In this document: positions 35,600 through 44,211 of the stretch, one piece after another | Layout: the number at the start of each line of letters is the position of its first letter | Position numbering within the stretch: position 1 is the stretch's first letter | NCBI RefSeq assembly: GCF_014397025.1 | Contig: NZ_JACJUO010000002.1 | Span: 124,001 to 188,000 of the forward strand | Direction of reading: 5' to 3' | Source of the DNA: Ochrobactrum sp. Marseille-Q0166 | GTDB lineage: Bacteria; Pseudomonadota; Alphaproteobacteria; Rhizobiales; Rhizobiaceae | DNA: 64,000 bases | Notes under the pieces: model-generated | Told to the model about the DNA's origin: nothing | Seen by the model: the letters and a program-made list of their open reading frames with translations, nothing else | Database searches by the model: none | Made by a program: the position numbers and the translations under genes

Positions 35600-35662
35600 T
35601 TCGACAATTGGCTGAAATTACATATTATTTTGCCGGAATGCCGGCATCCGAAGGAGCATGAA

Positions 35663-37171
35663 ATGGCTGAACCGGAAATCTACGATCTGTTTGTGATTGG
35701 CGGCGGCATCAACGGCGCGGGGGTTGCTCGCGACGCAGCCGGGCGTGGCCTCAAGGTTGTGCTGGCGGAAAAGGACGACCTTGCCGAAGGCACCTCGTCC
35801 CGCTCAGGCAAGCTGGTGCATGGCGGCCTGCGTTATCTCGAATATTACGAATTCCGCCTTGTCCGCGAAGCGTTGATCGAACGCGAAGTTCTGCTCAATG
35901 CGGCTCCACACATCATCTGGCCGATGCGCTTTGTTCTGCCGCACAGTCCGCAGGATCGTCCGGCCTGGCTCGTTCGCCTCGGCCTGTTCCTCTATGACCA
36001 CCTTGGTGGTCGCAAGAAACTGCCCGGAACCCGCACGCTTGATCTGAAGCGCGACCCGGAAGGCACACCGATTCTCGATCAATATACCAAGGGCTTCGAG
36101 TATTCCGATTGCTGGGTGGATGACGCCCGCCTCGTCATTCTCAATGCTCTGGGTGCTGCTGAAAAAGGCGCGACCATTCTCACCCGTACGCCGGTTACCT
36201 CCGCACGTCGCGAAAAAGGCGGCTGGATCGTTGAAACGAAGAATCGCGATACCGGAGAAGTGCGCAGCTTCCGCGCGCGCTGCATCGTCAATTGCGCGGG
36301 CCCGTGGGTTACAGACGTTATCACCAATGTTGCTGGTTCAAATTCTTCGCGCAATGTGCGTCTGGTCAAGGGCAGCCATATTATCGTGCCAAAGTTCTGG
36401 TCGGGGGCGAATGCCTATCTTGTGCAGAACCACGACAAGCGCGTGATCTTCATCAATCCATATGAAGGCGACAAGGCGCTCATCGGCACCACCGATATCG
36501 CTTATGAAGGCCGTGCCGAAGACGTCAGCGCAGACGAAAAAGAAATCGATTACCTGCTCACCGCAGTGAACCGCTATTTCAAGGAAAAGCTTAAGCGCGA
36601 AGATGTACTGCACAGCTTCTCCGGCGTGCGTCCGCTGTTCGATGACGGCAAGGGCAACCCATCAGCCGTCACGCGCGACTATGTATTCGATCTGGATGAG
36701 ACCAATGACGCGCCTCTCCTCAATGTTTTTGGTGGCAAGATCACCACATTCCGCGAGCTCGCAGAACGCGGTATGCATCGTTTGAAGCACATCTTCCCGA
36801 ATATGGGGGGAGACTGGACACATGATGCACCGCTTCCGGGCGGTGAAATCCCGAATGCGGATTACGAAACCTTCGCAAATAGTCTTCGCGACAGCTATCC
36901 GTGGATGCCGCGCAAGCTCGTCCATCACTACGGACGTCTCTATGGTGCCCGCACCAAGGACATTGTTGCAGGCGCATCCGATCTTAACGGTCTTGGACAG
37001 CATTTCGGCGGCAATCTCTATGAGGCTGAAGTCCGCTATCTCGTGTCGAAAGAATGGGCGAAGACGGCGAACGACATTCTCTATCGCCGCACCAAACATT
37101 ATCTGCACCTGACTGACGCTGAACGCGCTGCTTTCATTGCATGGTTCGACAACACAAACGTGGTCGCTTGA
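35663..37171 (+). CDS. eryB: Erythritol-phosphate dehydrogenase
   Basis: GlpD-family FAD dehydrogenase of 502 residues that oxidises L-erythritol 4-phosphate to L-3-tetrulose 4-phosphate and passes electrons to the respiratory chain. Motifs are DLFVIGGGINGAGVARDAAGRG (FAD), EGTSSRSGKLVHGGLRYLEYYEFRLVREAL, and INPYEGDKALIGTTDIAY; SGVRPLFDDG and NVFGGKITTFRELAE also match the family. ATG 35663 has AAGGAG upstream and starts just before the FAD motif; the frame's earlier ATG at 35630 is unlikely. The stop is 7 bases before eryC. Confidence 0.92.
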   Translation: MAEPEIYDLFVIGGGINGAGVARDAAGRGLKVVLAEKDDLAEGTSSRSGKLVHGGLRYLEYYEFRLVREALIEREVLLNAAPHIIWPMRFVLPHSPQDRPAWLVRLGLFLYDHLGGRKKLPGTRTLDLKRDPEGTPILDQYTKGFEYSDCWVDDARLVILNALGAAEKGATILTRTPVTSARREKGGWIVETKNRDTGEVRSFRARCIVNCAGPWVTDVITNVAGSNSSRNVRLVKGSHIIVPKFWSGANAYLVQNHDKRVIFINPYEGDKALIGTTDIAYEGRAEDVSADEKEIDYLLTAVNRYFKEKLKREDVLHSFSGVRPLFDDGKGNPSAVTRDYVFDLDETNDAPLLNVFGGKITTFRELAERGMHRLKHIFPNMGGDWTHDAPLPGGEIPNADYETFANSLRDSYPWMPRKLVHHYGRLYGARTKDIVAGASDLNGLGQHFGGNLYEAEVRYLVSKEWAKTANDILYRRTKHYLHLTDAERAAFIAWFDNTNVVA

Positions 37172-37178
37172 GGTTATC

Positions 37179-38111
37179 ATGGCTCTGACTTTATCGCTGA
37201 ACACCAATCCGCTTGTGAACCGCTTTGCAGAGCCGGATGATCTGATCGAAACCGTTGCGCGCGACCTGCGCCTGCGCGATCTTCAGCTCACGCACGAGTT
37301 CATCAATCCGAGCTGGCAGGCTTCGACCATTCGTCGCCTGACCCGCGACATGGACAAGGCATTAGAGCGCACCGGTGTCCGCGTAACGTCGGGCATGACC
37401 GGACCTTATGGCCGCCTCAACCATTTCGGTCATCCTGATGCAGACGTTCGCCGCTACTATGTCGACTGGTTCAATACATTTGCCGATATTATCGGCGATC
37501 TCGGCGGCAAGTCGGTGGGAACACAGTTTGCAATTTTCACCTACAAGGATTTTGACAATCCCGAGCGCCGTGAAGAGCTGATTAAGATTGCGATCGACTG
37601 CTGGGCGGAAGTTGCCGAACATGCGAGCCGTGCCGGTCTCGACTATGTCTTCTGGGAACCAATGAGCATTGGTCGTGAATTTGGCGACACAATCGCTGAA
37701 AGCATCAAGCTTCAGGATCGGTTGACTAGCGCCAATATGGCGATCCCGATGTGGATGATGGCCGATATTGATCATGGCGATGTCACCTCCACCAACCCCG
37801 ACGATTTCGACCCTTATGCTTGGGCGCGTGCCGTGCCCAAGGTCTCACCGATTATTCACATCAAACAGAGCCTTATGGATAAGGGCGGTCATCGTCCTTT
37901 CACCGCTGCTTTTAATGCCAAGGGCCGTATCCAGCCTGAACCGTTGCTCAAGGCTTTTGCCGAAGGCGGTGCGGTGGATAACGAAATCTGCCTTGAACTC
38001 TCATTCAAAGAGCGTGAGCCGAACGATCGTGAAGTTATTCCGCAGATTGCGGAAAGTGTGGCCTTCTGGGCACCGCACATTGACACGGGTGCAGGCGATT
38101 TGAAAATATAA
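37179..38111 (+). CDS. eryC: L-3-tetrulose-4-phosphate racemase
   Basis: 310-residue protein of the xylose-isomerase-like TIM-barrel superfamily. EryC was once called a dehydrogenase; biochemistry in Brucella showed that it racemises L-3-tetrulose 4-phosphate to the D form. Barrel features include YGRLNHFGHPDADVRRYYVDWFN, VGTQFAIFTYKDFDN, VFWEPMSIGREFGDT, MWMMADIDHGD and the acidic ICLELSFKEREP near the C-terminus. ATG 37179 follows GAGG and starts 7 bases after eryB. In the combined locus it would also act on the product of OiaX, which is the same L-sugar phosphate. Confidence 0.9.
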   Translation: MALTLSLNTNPLVNRFAEPDDLIETVARDLRLRDLQLTHEFINPSWQASTIRRLTRDMDKALERTGVRVTSGMTGPYGRLNHFGHPDADVRRYYVDWFNTFADIIGDLGGKSVGTQFAIFTYKDFDNPERREELIKIAIDCWAEVAEHASRAGLDYVFWEPMSIGREFGDTIAESIKLQDRLTSANMAIPMWMMADIDHGDVTSTNPDDFDPYAWARAVPKVSPIIHIKQSLMDKGGHRPFTAAFNAKGRIQPEPLLKAFAEGGAVDNEICLELSFKEREPNDREVIPQIAESVAFWAPHIDTGAGDLKI

Positions 38112-38152
38112 CTACAAGAAAAGAATAAAGAATCGGGAGTAGGCAGCACTAA

Positions 38153-39088
38153 ATGGCAGATTCAGACGATTCATTGGCTCTTCGTGCCGCCTGGCTCCAT
38201 TTCATTGCTGGAATGACTCAGTCAGCGGTCGCAAAGCGGTTGGGTCTGCCTTCTGTGAAAGCGCATCGATTGATCGCCAAGGCAGTTGCGGATGGCGCGG
38301 TTAAGGTAACAATCGACGGCGATATCACTGAATGTATTGATCTCGAAAACCGGCTCGCAGAGCAATATAATCTTGAATATTGCGAAGTGGCACCTGATCT
38401 CGGCGAGGATCCCCTGCCCCTCCTGTCGCTCGGAAGTGCGGGTGCAGAATTTCTGCGCCGCGAAATCGAACATGGTGATCATGAAGTGATTGGCCTCGGC
38501 CACGGTCGCACGCTTTCGGCGGCGGTCAATCACATGCCACGCGTTGCGGCCAAGGAGTTACAATTTGTGTCGCTGCTCGGTGGTCTGACACGAAATTTTG
38601 CTGCCAATCCGCATGATGTAATGCATCGCATCGCGGAGAAGACTGGCAGACCCGCTTATGTGATGCCAGTGCCTTTCTTTGCCAACACTTCAGAAGATCG
38701 CGAAGTGCTGCTTGCACAAAAGGGCGTTACCAGCGTCTTTGAAATGGGATGCCGTGCCGAACTAAAAATCGTAGGCATTGGTACTGTGGACGCGCACGCG
38801 CAACTCGTCACATCTGGCGTGATTGATCTGTCGGAGATGGAAGAGATTGCAGAACGTGGCGCTGTCGGCGAAATGCTCGGACATTTTTTCGATATCAACG
38901 GCACGCGGCTTGAAACAGGGCTGACTGCACGCACCATTGCCGCCTCGGTGGAACATGCCGATATGAGCCGTATCATAGGCCTTGCTGGTGGGCTCTCCAA
39001 AGCAGGCGCCATCCGTTCAGTGCTTAGAAGCGGTCGTCTTTATGGGCTGATTACCGATGAGCGTACGGCCAAAGCACTTCTGCAATAG
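38153..39088 (+). CDS. eryD: Erythritol operon repressor, SorC/DeoR-type
   Basis: 311-residue SorC-family regulator. The N-terminal HTH is RAAWLHFIAGMTQSAVAKRLGLPSVKAHRLIAKAVADGAV. The C-terminal sugar-binding domain shows DPLPLLSLGSAGAEFLRREI, LGHGRTLSAAVNHMP and IIGLAGGLSKAGAIRSVLRSG. In Brucella, EryD represses eryABCD and erythritol or a derivative relieves it. The Brucella vaccine strain S19 carries a deletion across eryC-eryD; here both genes are intact. It is the last gene of eryABCD, 41 bases after eryC. Confidence 0.92.
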   Translation: MADSDDSLALRAAWLHFIAGMTQSAVAKRLGLPSVKAHRLIAKAVADGAVKVTIDGDITECIDLENRLAEQYNLEYCEVAPDLGEDPLPLLSLGSAGAEFLRREIEHGDHEVIGLGHGRTLSAAVNHMPRVAAKELQFVSLLGGLTRNFAANPHDVMHRIAEKTGRPAYVMPVPFFANTSEDREVLLAQKGVTSVFEMGCRAELKIVGIGTVDAHAQLVTSGVIDLSEMEEIAERGAVGEMLGHFFDINGTRLETGLTARTIAASVEHADMSRIIGLAGGLSKAGAIRSVLRSGRLYGLITDERTAKALLQ

Positions 39089-39110
39089 CCACAACGTCGA
39101 TCAACAAAAT

Positions 39111-39155
39111 ATCACAAAATCACATTTTATATGGATTGTTTTGTGATTTTGTGAT
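39111..39155. promoter_or_regulatory. 14-base inverted repeat, candidate EryR operator
   Basis: ATCACAAAATCACA (39111-39124) and TGTGATTTTGTGAT (39142-39155) are perfect inverted repeats separated by 17 bases. Each arm also contains an internal TTTTGTGAT/TTTGTGAT-like direct repeat. It lies between eryD and eryR with no T-run after it, so an operator for EryR or EryD is more likely than a terminator. Confidence 0.65.
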
Positions 39156-39200
39156 CTAAGTTTGTGTGATAACCCAACACGCTCTGAGATCGGACATTCC

Positions 39201-39962
39201 GTGAAACGCGACGAAAGAAGACAAGCGATCATCAATCTGCTGATTGAAAATCATGCAGTCGATCTCGATGATCTTTCCGAGCGTTTTGCCGTCTCCAAGA
39301 TGACCATCCATCGCGATCTGGATTCACTTGAAGAATCCGGCGTACTGCGCAAAGTACGCGGCGGCGCAACCATGGATGCAGGCTCACAGTTTGAAAGCGA
39401 TTTTCGTTTTCGCGTCCAGCAGGACAATGAAGCCAAGATCGAGATGGGCCGTGCAGCGCTGGACCTGATCGAACCCGGTATGACCGTAATGATCAATGAC
39501 GGCTCCACCGCTGCGGTTCTCGGAAGCATGTTGATTGAGAAGCGCCCGCTGACGGTGATTACCAACAATGCGGTCATCATCGAAAATCTCAAGGGCGAAG
39601 GCGGCATCAATCTGATCGCGCTTGGCGGGGTATTTTCAGCAAAGTTCAATGCGTTCTTTGGCCTGCTGACCGAGGAAGCCCTGTCAAAACTCAGCGCAGA
39701 TATTGCCTTCATTTCCGCGCCTGCGGTCAATGGACGTCTTGTCTATCACATGGATGAAAACGTCGTCCGCACCAAGCGCGCCATGACTGCTTCGGCAACC
39801 CGCACATGTCTGTTGGTCAATCATCAGCGTTTCCGCCGCACAGCCCTGCATGTGATGGCCGACCTTGGCGATTTCGATGCGATCATCACGGATAAATCAC
39901 CGGGGGACGCACTTGTGGCCGAACTGGAGCCGGCAGGCATCAAACTGACAATTGCAGAATAA
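39201..39962 (+). CDS. eryR: DeoR-family regulator of the tpiA2-rpiB genes
   Basis: 253-residue DeoR regulator. The HTH is RRQAIINLLIENHAVDLDDLSERFAVSKMTIHRDLDSLEESGVLRKVRGGAT. The effector domain has MTVMINDGSTAAVLGSML, LTVITNNAVIIENLK and TRTCLLVNHQRFRRTALHVMADLGDFDAIITDKS. It lies between eryD and tpiA2-rpiB, as in Brucella and Rhizobium, and probably controls the two isomerases. I choose GTG 39201; an in-frame TTG at 39162 would extend it by 13 residues across the control region. Confidence 0.88.
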   Translation: MKRDERRQAIINLLIENHAVDLDDLSERFAVSKMTIHRDLDSLEESGVLRKVRGGATMDAGSQFESDFRFRVQQDNEAKIEMGRAALDLIEPGMTVMINDGSTAAVLGSMLIEKRPLTVITNNAVIIENLKGEGGINLIALGGVFSAKFNAFFGLLTEEALSKLSADIAFISAPAVNGRLVYHMDENVVRTKRAMTASATRTCLLVNHQRFRRTALHVMADLGDFDAIITDKSPGDALVAELEPAGIKLTIAE

Positions 39963-39988
39963 CACACAAGAAGAAAGACCATTCAAGC

Positions 39989-40759
39989 ATGTCCAAATTC
40001 TGGGTAGGTACGAGCTGGAAAATGAACAAGACGCTTGCGGAAGCACGCGTTTTCGCGAACGCACTGAAGGACGCCGATGCTGACCGCTCGGCAGACATTC
40101 AGCGCTTCGTCATTCCACCGTTTACTTATGTTCGTGAAGTGAAAGAAATTCTGTCGGAAACATCCGTCAAGGTTGGCGCGCAGAACATGCACTGGGCTGA
40201 TCAGGGTGCATGGACCGGCGAAATTTCGCCGCTGATGCTGAAAGATTGCAACCTCGATATCGTAGAACTCGGCCATTCCGAACGTCGCGCAAACTTTGGC
40301 GAAACCAACGAAACGGTTGGCCTCAAGGTTGAAGCAGCCGTTCGTCACGGCCTGATCCCGCTGATCTGCATTGGTGAAACGCTTGAAGACCGCGAAAGCG
40401 GACGCGCTGCGGAAGTGCTTGCTGAAGAAGTGCGCGGCGCACTTTCCAAGCTTTCGGACGAACAGAAAAAGGCCGAAATCCTGTTTGCCTATGAGCCTGT
40501 CTGGGCGATTGGTGAAAATGGCATTCCAGCCTCGGCAGATTACGCCGATGCCCGCCAGGCCGAAATTATTGCTGTTGCAGAAGGCATCCTTGGTCGTCGC
40601 GTGCCATGTCTCTATGGCGGATCGGTCAATCCTGGCAACTGCGAAGAACTGATTGCCTGCCCACATATCGATGGCCTGTTCATTGGCCGTTCGGCATGGA
40701 ACGTGGAAGGCTATCTCGACATTTTGGACAAGTGCGCCAAAAAGATTCAAGCTAATTAA
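39989..40759 (+). CDS. eryH: D-3-tetrulose-4-phosphate isomerase (TIM paralogue)
   Basis: 256-residue triosephosphate-isomerase paralogue (TpiA2). TIM motifs are present: [15 protein letters not shown] (N-K catalytic region), the catalytic His/Ser in [32 protein letters not shown] (general base Glu) and the phosphate loop [10 protein letters not shown]. It is shown in Brucella to isomerise D-3-tetrulose 4-phosphate to D-erythrulose 4-phosphate. It is followed 11 bases later by rpiB. Its place downstream of eryR in the ery locus supports EryH rather than the glycolytic TpiA, which is expected elsewhere in the genome. Confidence 0.9.
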   Translation: MSKFWVGTSWKMNKTLAEARVFANALKDADADRSADIQRFVIPPFTYVREVKEILSETSVKVGAQNMHWADQGAWTGEISPLMLKDCNLDIVELGHSERRANFGETNETVGLKVEAAVRHGLIPLICIGETLEDRESGRAAEVLAEEVRGALSKLSDEQKKAEILFAYEPVWAIGENGIPASADYADARQAEIIAVAEGILGRRVPCLYGGSVNPGNCEELIACPHIDGLFIGRSAWNVEGYLDILDKCAKKIQAN

Positions 40760-40770
40760 GGAGCAATATC

Positions 40771-41226
40771 ATGAAAGTAGCAGTAGCAGGCGATAGCGCC
40801 GGTGAAGGTCTGGCCAAGGTTCTTGCAGATTATCTGAAGGACCGTTTTGAAGTGTCCGAAATCTCCCGCACGGACGCTGGTGCAGACGCATTCTATGCAA
40901 ACCTCTCGGACCGTGTCGCATCCGCCGTTCTCGACGGCACCTATGACCGCGCAATTCTGGTTTGCGGCACCGGTATCGGCGTTTGCATTGCAGCCAATAA
41001 GGTTCCCGGCATCCGCGCAGCGCTGACCCACGACACCTATTCGGCAGAACGTGCAGCACTCTCCAACAACGCGCAGATCATCACCATGGGTGCACGCGTT
41101 ATCGGTTCGGAAGTTGCAAAGACCATTGCCGATGCATTCCTCGCACAGACATTTGACGAAAACGGCCGTTCGGCTGGCAATGTCGACGCGATCAACGAAG
41201 TTGACGCCAAGTACAACAAGCGCTGA
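40771..41226 (+). CDS. eryI: D-erythrose-4-phosphate isomerase (RpiB family)
   Basis: 151-residue RpiB/LacA/LacB-family isomerase with the family motif [51 protein letters not shown], which contains the active-site cysteine. In Brucella, EryI (RpiB) converts D-erythrulose 4-phosphate to D-erythrose 4-phosphate, the end product that enters the pentose phosphate and shikimate routes. It is the last gene of the eryR-tpiA2-rpiB set and ends at a strong terminator. It would also complete apiose breakdown through the shared C4 intermediates (inference). Confidence 0.92.
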   Translation: MKVAVAGDSAGEGLAKVLADYLKDRFEVSEISRTDAGADAFYANLSDRVASAVLDGTYDRAILVCGTGIGVCIAANKVPGIRAALTHDTYSAERAALSNNAQIITMGARVIGSEVAKTIADAFLAQTFDENGRSAGNVDAINEVDAKYNKR

Positions 41227-41245
41227 TTTTCGGATGTCTTGAAAC

Positions 41246-41277
41246 AAAAAGCGGCGGGTTTTCCCGCCGCTTTTTTT
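41246..41277. terminator. Bidirectional rho-independent terminator
   Basis: GCGGCGGG (41251-41258) pairs with CCCGCCGC (41263-41270) across TTTT, with AAAAA before and seven Ts after. It separates the convergent eryI and fba genes. Confidence 0.92.
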
Positions 41278-41296
41278 GTGTTGTAGCTCGATTATT

Positions 41297-42361
41297 CTAG
41301 CTGAACTTCGGGTCCAGCGAACCATCGCGATAACGCTTTGCCATATCGGACAGTGGGATCGGACGAATTGACTGAGCATGGCCAGCGGTGCCGAACTGCT
41401 CGAAGCGATCCTTGCAAAGCTTGGTCATCGCAGCCATGGCAGGCTTGAGATACTTACGTGGATCGAACTCGCTCGGATCTTCCTGCAACACGCGGCGGAT
41501 CTGGCCCGTCAGCGCCATTCGGTTATCGGTGTCGATGTTGATCTTGCGCACGCCATGCTTGATACCGCGCTGGATTTCCTCGACAGGCACACCCCAGGTT
41601 GGCTTCATCTTGCCGCCATACTTGTTGATGATTTCCTGCAAATCTTCCGGCACCGAAGACGATCCATGCATGACGAGATGCGTGTTTGGAAGCTTACGAT
41701 GAATCTCTTCGATCACGTTCATTGCAAGCACGGAACCATCAGGCTTGCGGCTGAACTTGTAAGCGCCATGCGAAGTGCCCATTGCGATTGCCAGTGCATC
41801 GACCTTGGTTTCACGCACGAATTTCACAGCTTCATCAGGGTCTGTCAGAAGCTGGTCATGCGAAAGCTGGCCTTCCGCACCGTGGCCGTCTTCTGCTTCA
41901 CCCATACCCGTTTCGAGCGAACCGAGAACACCAAGCTCACCTTCGACGGAAATGCCGCCAAGATGGGACATTTCACTGACCTGACGCGTAACCGAGACGT
42001 TGTAATCCCAGTCAGCAGGCGTCTTGCCGTCAGCTTTCAGTGAGCCGTCCATCATGACGGAGGTAAAGCCTGCCTGAATTGCAGTCATGCAAGTGGCAGC
42101 TTCGTTGCCGTGATCGAGATGCACACAAACAGGAATATGCGGATAGATTTCCGTGACCGCATCCATCATGTGGCGCAGCATGATATCGTTTGCGTAGGAA
42201 CGCGCACCGCGCGAAGCCTGCAGGATCACCGGTGCATTGGTCGCATCGGCCGCTTCCATGATGGCAAGCGCCTGTTCCATGTTGTTGATGTTGAAAGCCG
42301 GAACGCCATAGCTGTGTTCAGCAGCGTGATCAAGCAATTGCCGCAGCGTAATACGTGCCAT
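41297..42361 (-). CDS. fba: Class II fructose-bisphosphate aldolase
   Basis: 354-residue class II (zinc-dependent) aldolase, Calvin-cycle subtype (CbbA-like). Landmarks are [48 protein letters not shown] (zinc His and catalytic Asp), [28 protein letters not shown] and [11 protein letters not shown]. It cleaves or forms fructose 1,6-bisphosphate. It is 22 bases downstream of fbp on the same strand, so the two form a gluconeogenic pair beside the ery genes, giving triose phosphates a path to hexose phosphate. GGAGG lies before the start. Confidence 0.93.
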   Translation of the reverse strand: MARITLRQLLDHAAEHSYGVPAFNINNMEQALAIMEAADATNAPVILQASRGARSYANDIMLRHMMDAVTEIYPHIPVCVHLDHGNEAATCMTAIQAGFTSVMMDGSLKADGKTPADWDYNVSVTRQVSEMSHLGGISVEGELGVLGSLETGMGEAEDGHGAEGQLSHDQLLTDPDEAVKFVRETKVDALAIAMGTSHGAYKFSRKPDGSVLAMNVIEEIHRKLPNTHLVMHGSSSVPEDLQEIINKYGGKMKPTWGVPVEEIQRGIKHGVRKINIDTDNRMALTGQIRRVLQEDPSEFDPRKYLKPAMAAMTKLCKDRFEQFGTAGHAQSIRPIPLSDMAKRYRDGSLDPKFS

Positions 42362-42383
42362 CTGAGTTTCCTCCTAAACTAAA

Positions 42384-43415
42384 TCAGTTACGCGAACGCG
42401 CGTAATATTCGCCGAGCACATCGACTTCTTCCGCAACACCGAACACCAGCGCGCTGCGCTCGTGGTAGGTTTCGGGAACGATATCGAGGATCGGTGTGGA
42501 ACCATTGGTCGCCTTGCCACCAGCCTGCTGGCTGAGGAAAGCAATCGGATTGGCTTCATAAACAAGGCGCAGTCGGCCTTTTTCATAGCCCGGACGCGCA
42601 TCGTCTACGTAGAAGAAGATGCCGCCGCGCTGCATGATGCGATGCATGTCGCCGACCGCTGCACCCAACCAGCGCATATTGAAATTGCGCCCGCGCGGGC
42701 CGTCTTTGCCACTATAGCAATCATCGACATAGGCCTTCATCCCAGCGGAGAGATGACGATAAACAGACGCGTTATAAGCGAGATCGGACGTGCGTTCAGG
42801 AAGCGTCACATTCTTGCGGGTGATCTGAAAGAGGCCGCTGGCAGGATCAAACGTTGCAAAAAGAACGCCATCGCCGACCGAGAAGGCGAGATCAATCGAG
42901 TTGCCAAACGACACATAGCCTGCTGCAAGTTGACGGCTGCCGCGTTGAAGGAAAGGTTCTGAAGTGTCCGCCGGAAAAATCGAGAAAATGGTGCCGAGCG
43001 GCGCGCCGAGCCCCACATTGCCGGAACCATCGAGCGGGTCAATTGCTACAGCAACCAGACCATCTGCTTTGCCCTGAACCGGAAGTTCCGCCTCTTCGGA
43101 CAGAACCGATGCAGCACCCGCCGCAATCAGCAGTTCAACAAAGAGATTGTGCGCGCCGACATCAATGCTCTTCTGCTGATCAGAATCGCTGTTGACGCCA
43201 ACGAGCTTACCCGGATCACCGGGAACGGAGCCACGAGCAATACGACCGGCAAGACGAATAGAACCAGCGAGAATTGCCTTGATCACGTTGCTCGTCGCAA
43301 GACGCAAACTATCCTGACCTGCCCAAATGTCGAGATACTCGCCAGCAGCCTGCGCATCTACGCGATCATTATCGCCAGCAAGAACAAGCGGTGCGTAATT
43401 TCCTGCCATAGTCAT
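42384..43415 (-). CDS. fbp: Class I fructose-1,6-bisphosphatase
   Basis: 343-residue class I fructose-1,6-bisphosphatase, the final phosphatase step of gluconeogenesis. Signatures are VNSDSDQQKSIDVGAHNLFVELL, ILSEEAELP-type (here VLSEEAELP), AIDPLDGSGNVGLGAPLGTIFSIFP (metal site) and MRWLGAAVGDMHRIMQRGGIFFY. I choose ATG 43415 because family members start with about MTxxGNYxPLVL; the frame extends 40 residues further without support. It is upstream of fba. Brucella mutants lacking FBPases still grow on erythritol, so this gene is not needed for that pathway but fits the gluconeogenic setting. Confidence 0.92.
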   Translation of the reverse strand: MTMAGNYAPLVLAGDNDRVDAQAAGEYLDIWAGQDSLRLATSNVIKAILAGSIRLAGRIARGSVPGDPGKLVGVNSDSDQQKSIDVGAHNLFVELLIAAGAASVLSEEAELPVQGKADGLVAVAIDPLDGSGNVGLGAPLGTIFSIFPADTSEPFLQRGSRQLAAGYVSFGNSIDLAFSVGDGVLFATFDPASGLFQITRKNVTLPERTSDLAYNASVYRHLSAGMKAYVDDCYSGKDGPRGRNFNMRWLGAAVGDMHRIMQRGGIFFYVDDARPGYEKGRLRLVYEANPIAFLSQQAGGKATNGSTPILDIVPETYHERSALVFGVAEEVDVLGEYYARSRN

Positions 43416-43919
43416 TCGCCCTGCTCCCGAAGAAGAAGCAGTTGCGGCACGTTGGAAGCGGGGGAAACGGAATTCATTTACTGGCAATCTCCATGCAGAT
43501 GTCTTCAAGACACGCCCGCTAGTGGGCTGAGACATGGACGACGTAACACCGTTCTGAGATCATCACAATGATGTGGATAACATTATAACGATTTAAATGT
43601 TAGATTATGTTTTAAAATGATGTTACTCGCGAACAAACTCCGTCATTTCGCACGCACAACCCATGAAAAGGCTTGAGGAACGCTCTACGCCCCCCTGCTC
43701 TTTTTCAATTCGTGAGAAAATTTCGCGCATCTCGGGGTAATCCGCAGTGACAACATTGAGAGTGAATGTCTGCTTTAGAGCGCATCCCGAAAACTGTGAA
43801 ACGCCACACAGTGAAATCAGTCTACAGGACTGTTTCCTGTTCCCGCCACGATCACACAAAGATGCGCGTTAAAACAGAGGATGAAAGCGCACCCTGATCC
43901 AATCAGATCGAAATGCGAT
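43416..43919. other. Intergenic region fbp / small membrane protein
   Basis: About 500 bases. The left part is the AT-rich fbp upstream region. An open frame at 43623-43859 (minus) ends in a plausible but unrecognised peptide (MREIFSRIEKEQGGVERSSSLF...) and runs upstream into the palindromic repeat at 43777, so it may be a gene remnant. The right part is the interrupted composite repeat. Nothing else was identified. Confidence 0.5.
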
Positions 43920-43921
43920 CT
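43777..43921. repeat. Composite palindromic repeat, interrupted copy
   Basis: AGAGCGCATCCCGAAAACTG opens the same repeat found at 11756 and 17991, but its closing arm GATGCGCGTT appears only at 43861, after about 55 unrelated bases. A second element with CTGATCCAATCAGATCG follows (43893-43910) and resembles the element at 54556. The structure suggests an insertion into, or fusion of, repeat elements. Confidence 0.6.
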
Positions 43922-44114
43922 AATCGCGTTGTTTCTTGTCCGGATCAAAAGTCACAAAAAAGCGATAAGCCGACCATAGACCAAGAGCGCCAAACAAGAT
44001 GGCCCAGCCAGTTGCCCCCATAGAAACTTCGAACCCGGCCCAAGCAAAGCAGCTTCCTGAGATCAATACCCGTGTCCATAGAGGTCGAAAGCGCGGGTCA
44101 TCAAACTCAAACAT
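43920..44114 (-). CDS. Small conserved membrane protein (DUF3329-like)
   Basis: 64 residues with a start (MFEFDDPRFRPLWTRVLISG) and a tail (YRFFVTFDPDKKQ) that I recognise from small rhizobial membrane proteins, possibly DUF3329. Two hydrophobic segments (about residues 15-30 and 34-54) predict a two-pass inner-membrane protein. Function unknown. It stands alone on the minus strand between the composite repeat and nrtR. Confidence 0.6.
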   Translation of the reverse strand: MFEFDDPRFRPLWTRVLISGSCFAWAGFEVSMGATGWAILFGALGLWSAYRFFVTFDPDKKQRD

Positions 44115-44211
44115 CGATCAGCCTTATCAGGTTACAATTAACGATTACGCAAAAATTCATACAACTGGTAACGCGCTTCAGCTCACTTGATAAGGACAAT
44201 TTGCTTCAAGT

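Noticed and set aside
43623-43859. 78-codon minus-strand frame
   Set aside because: It runs into the palindromic repeat at its 5' end and I recognise no family; possibly a remnant, described under the intergenic region instead.
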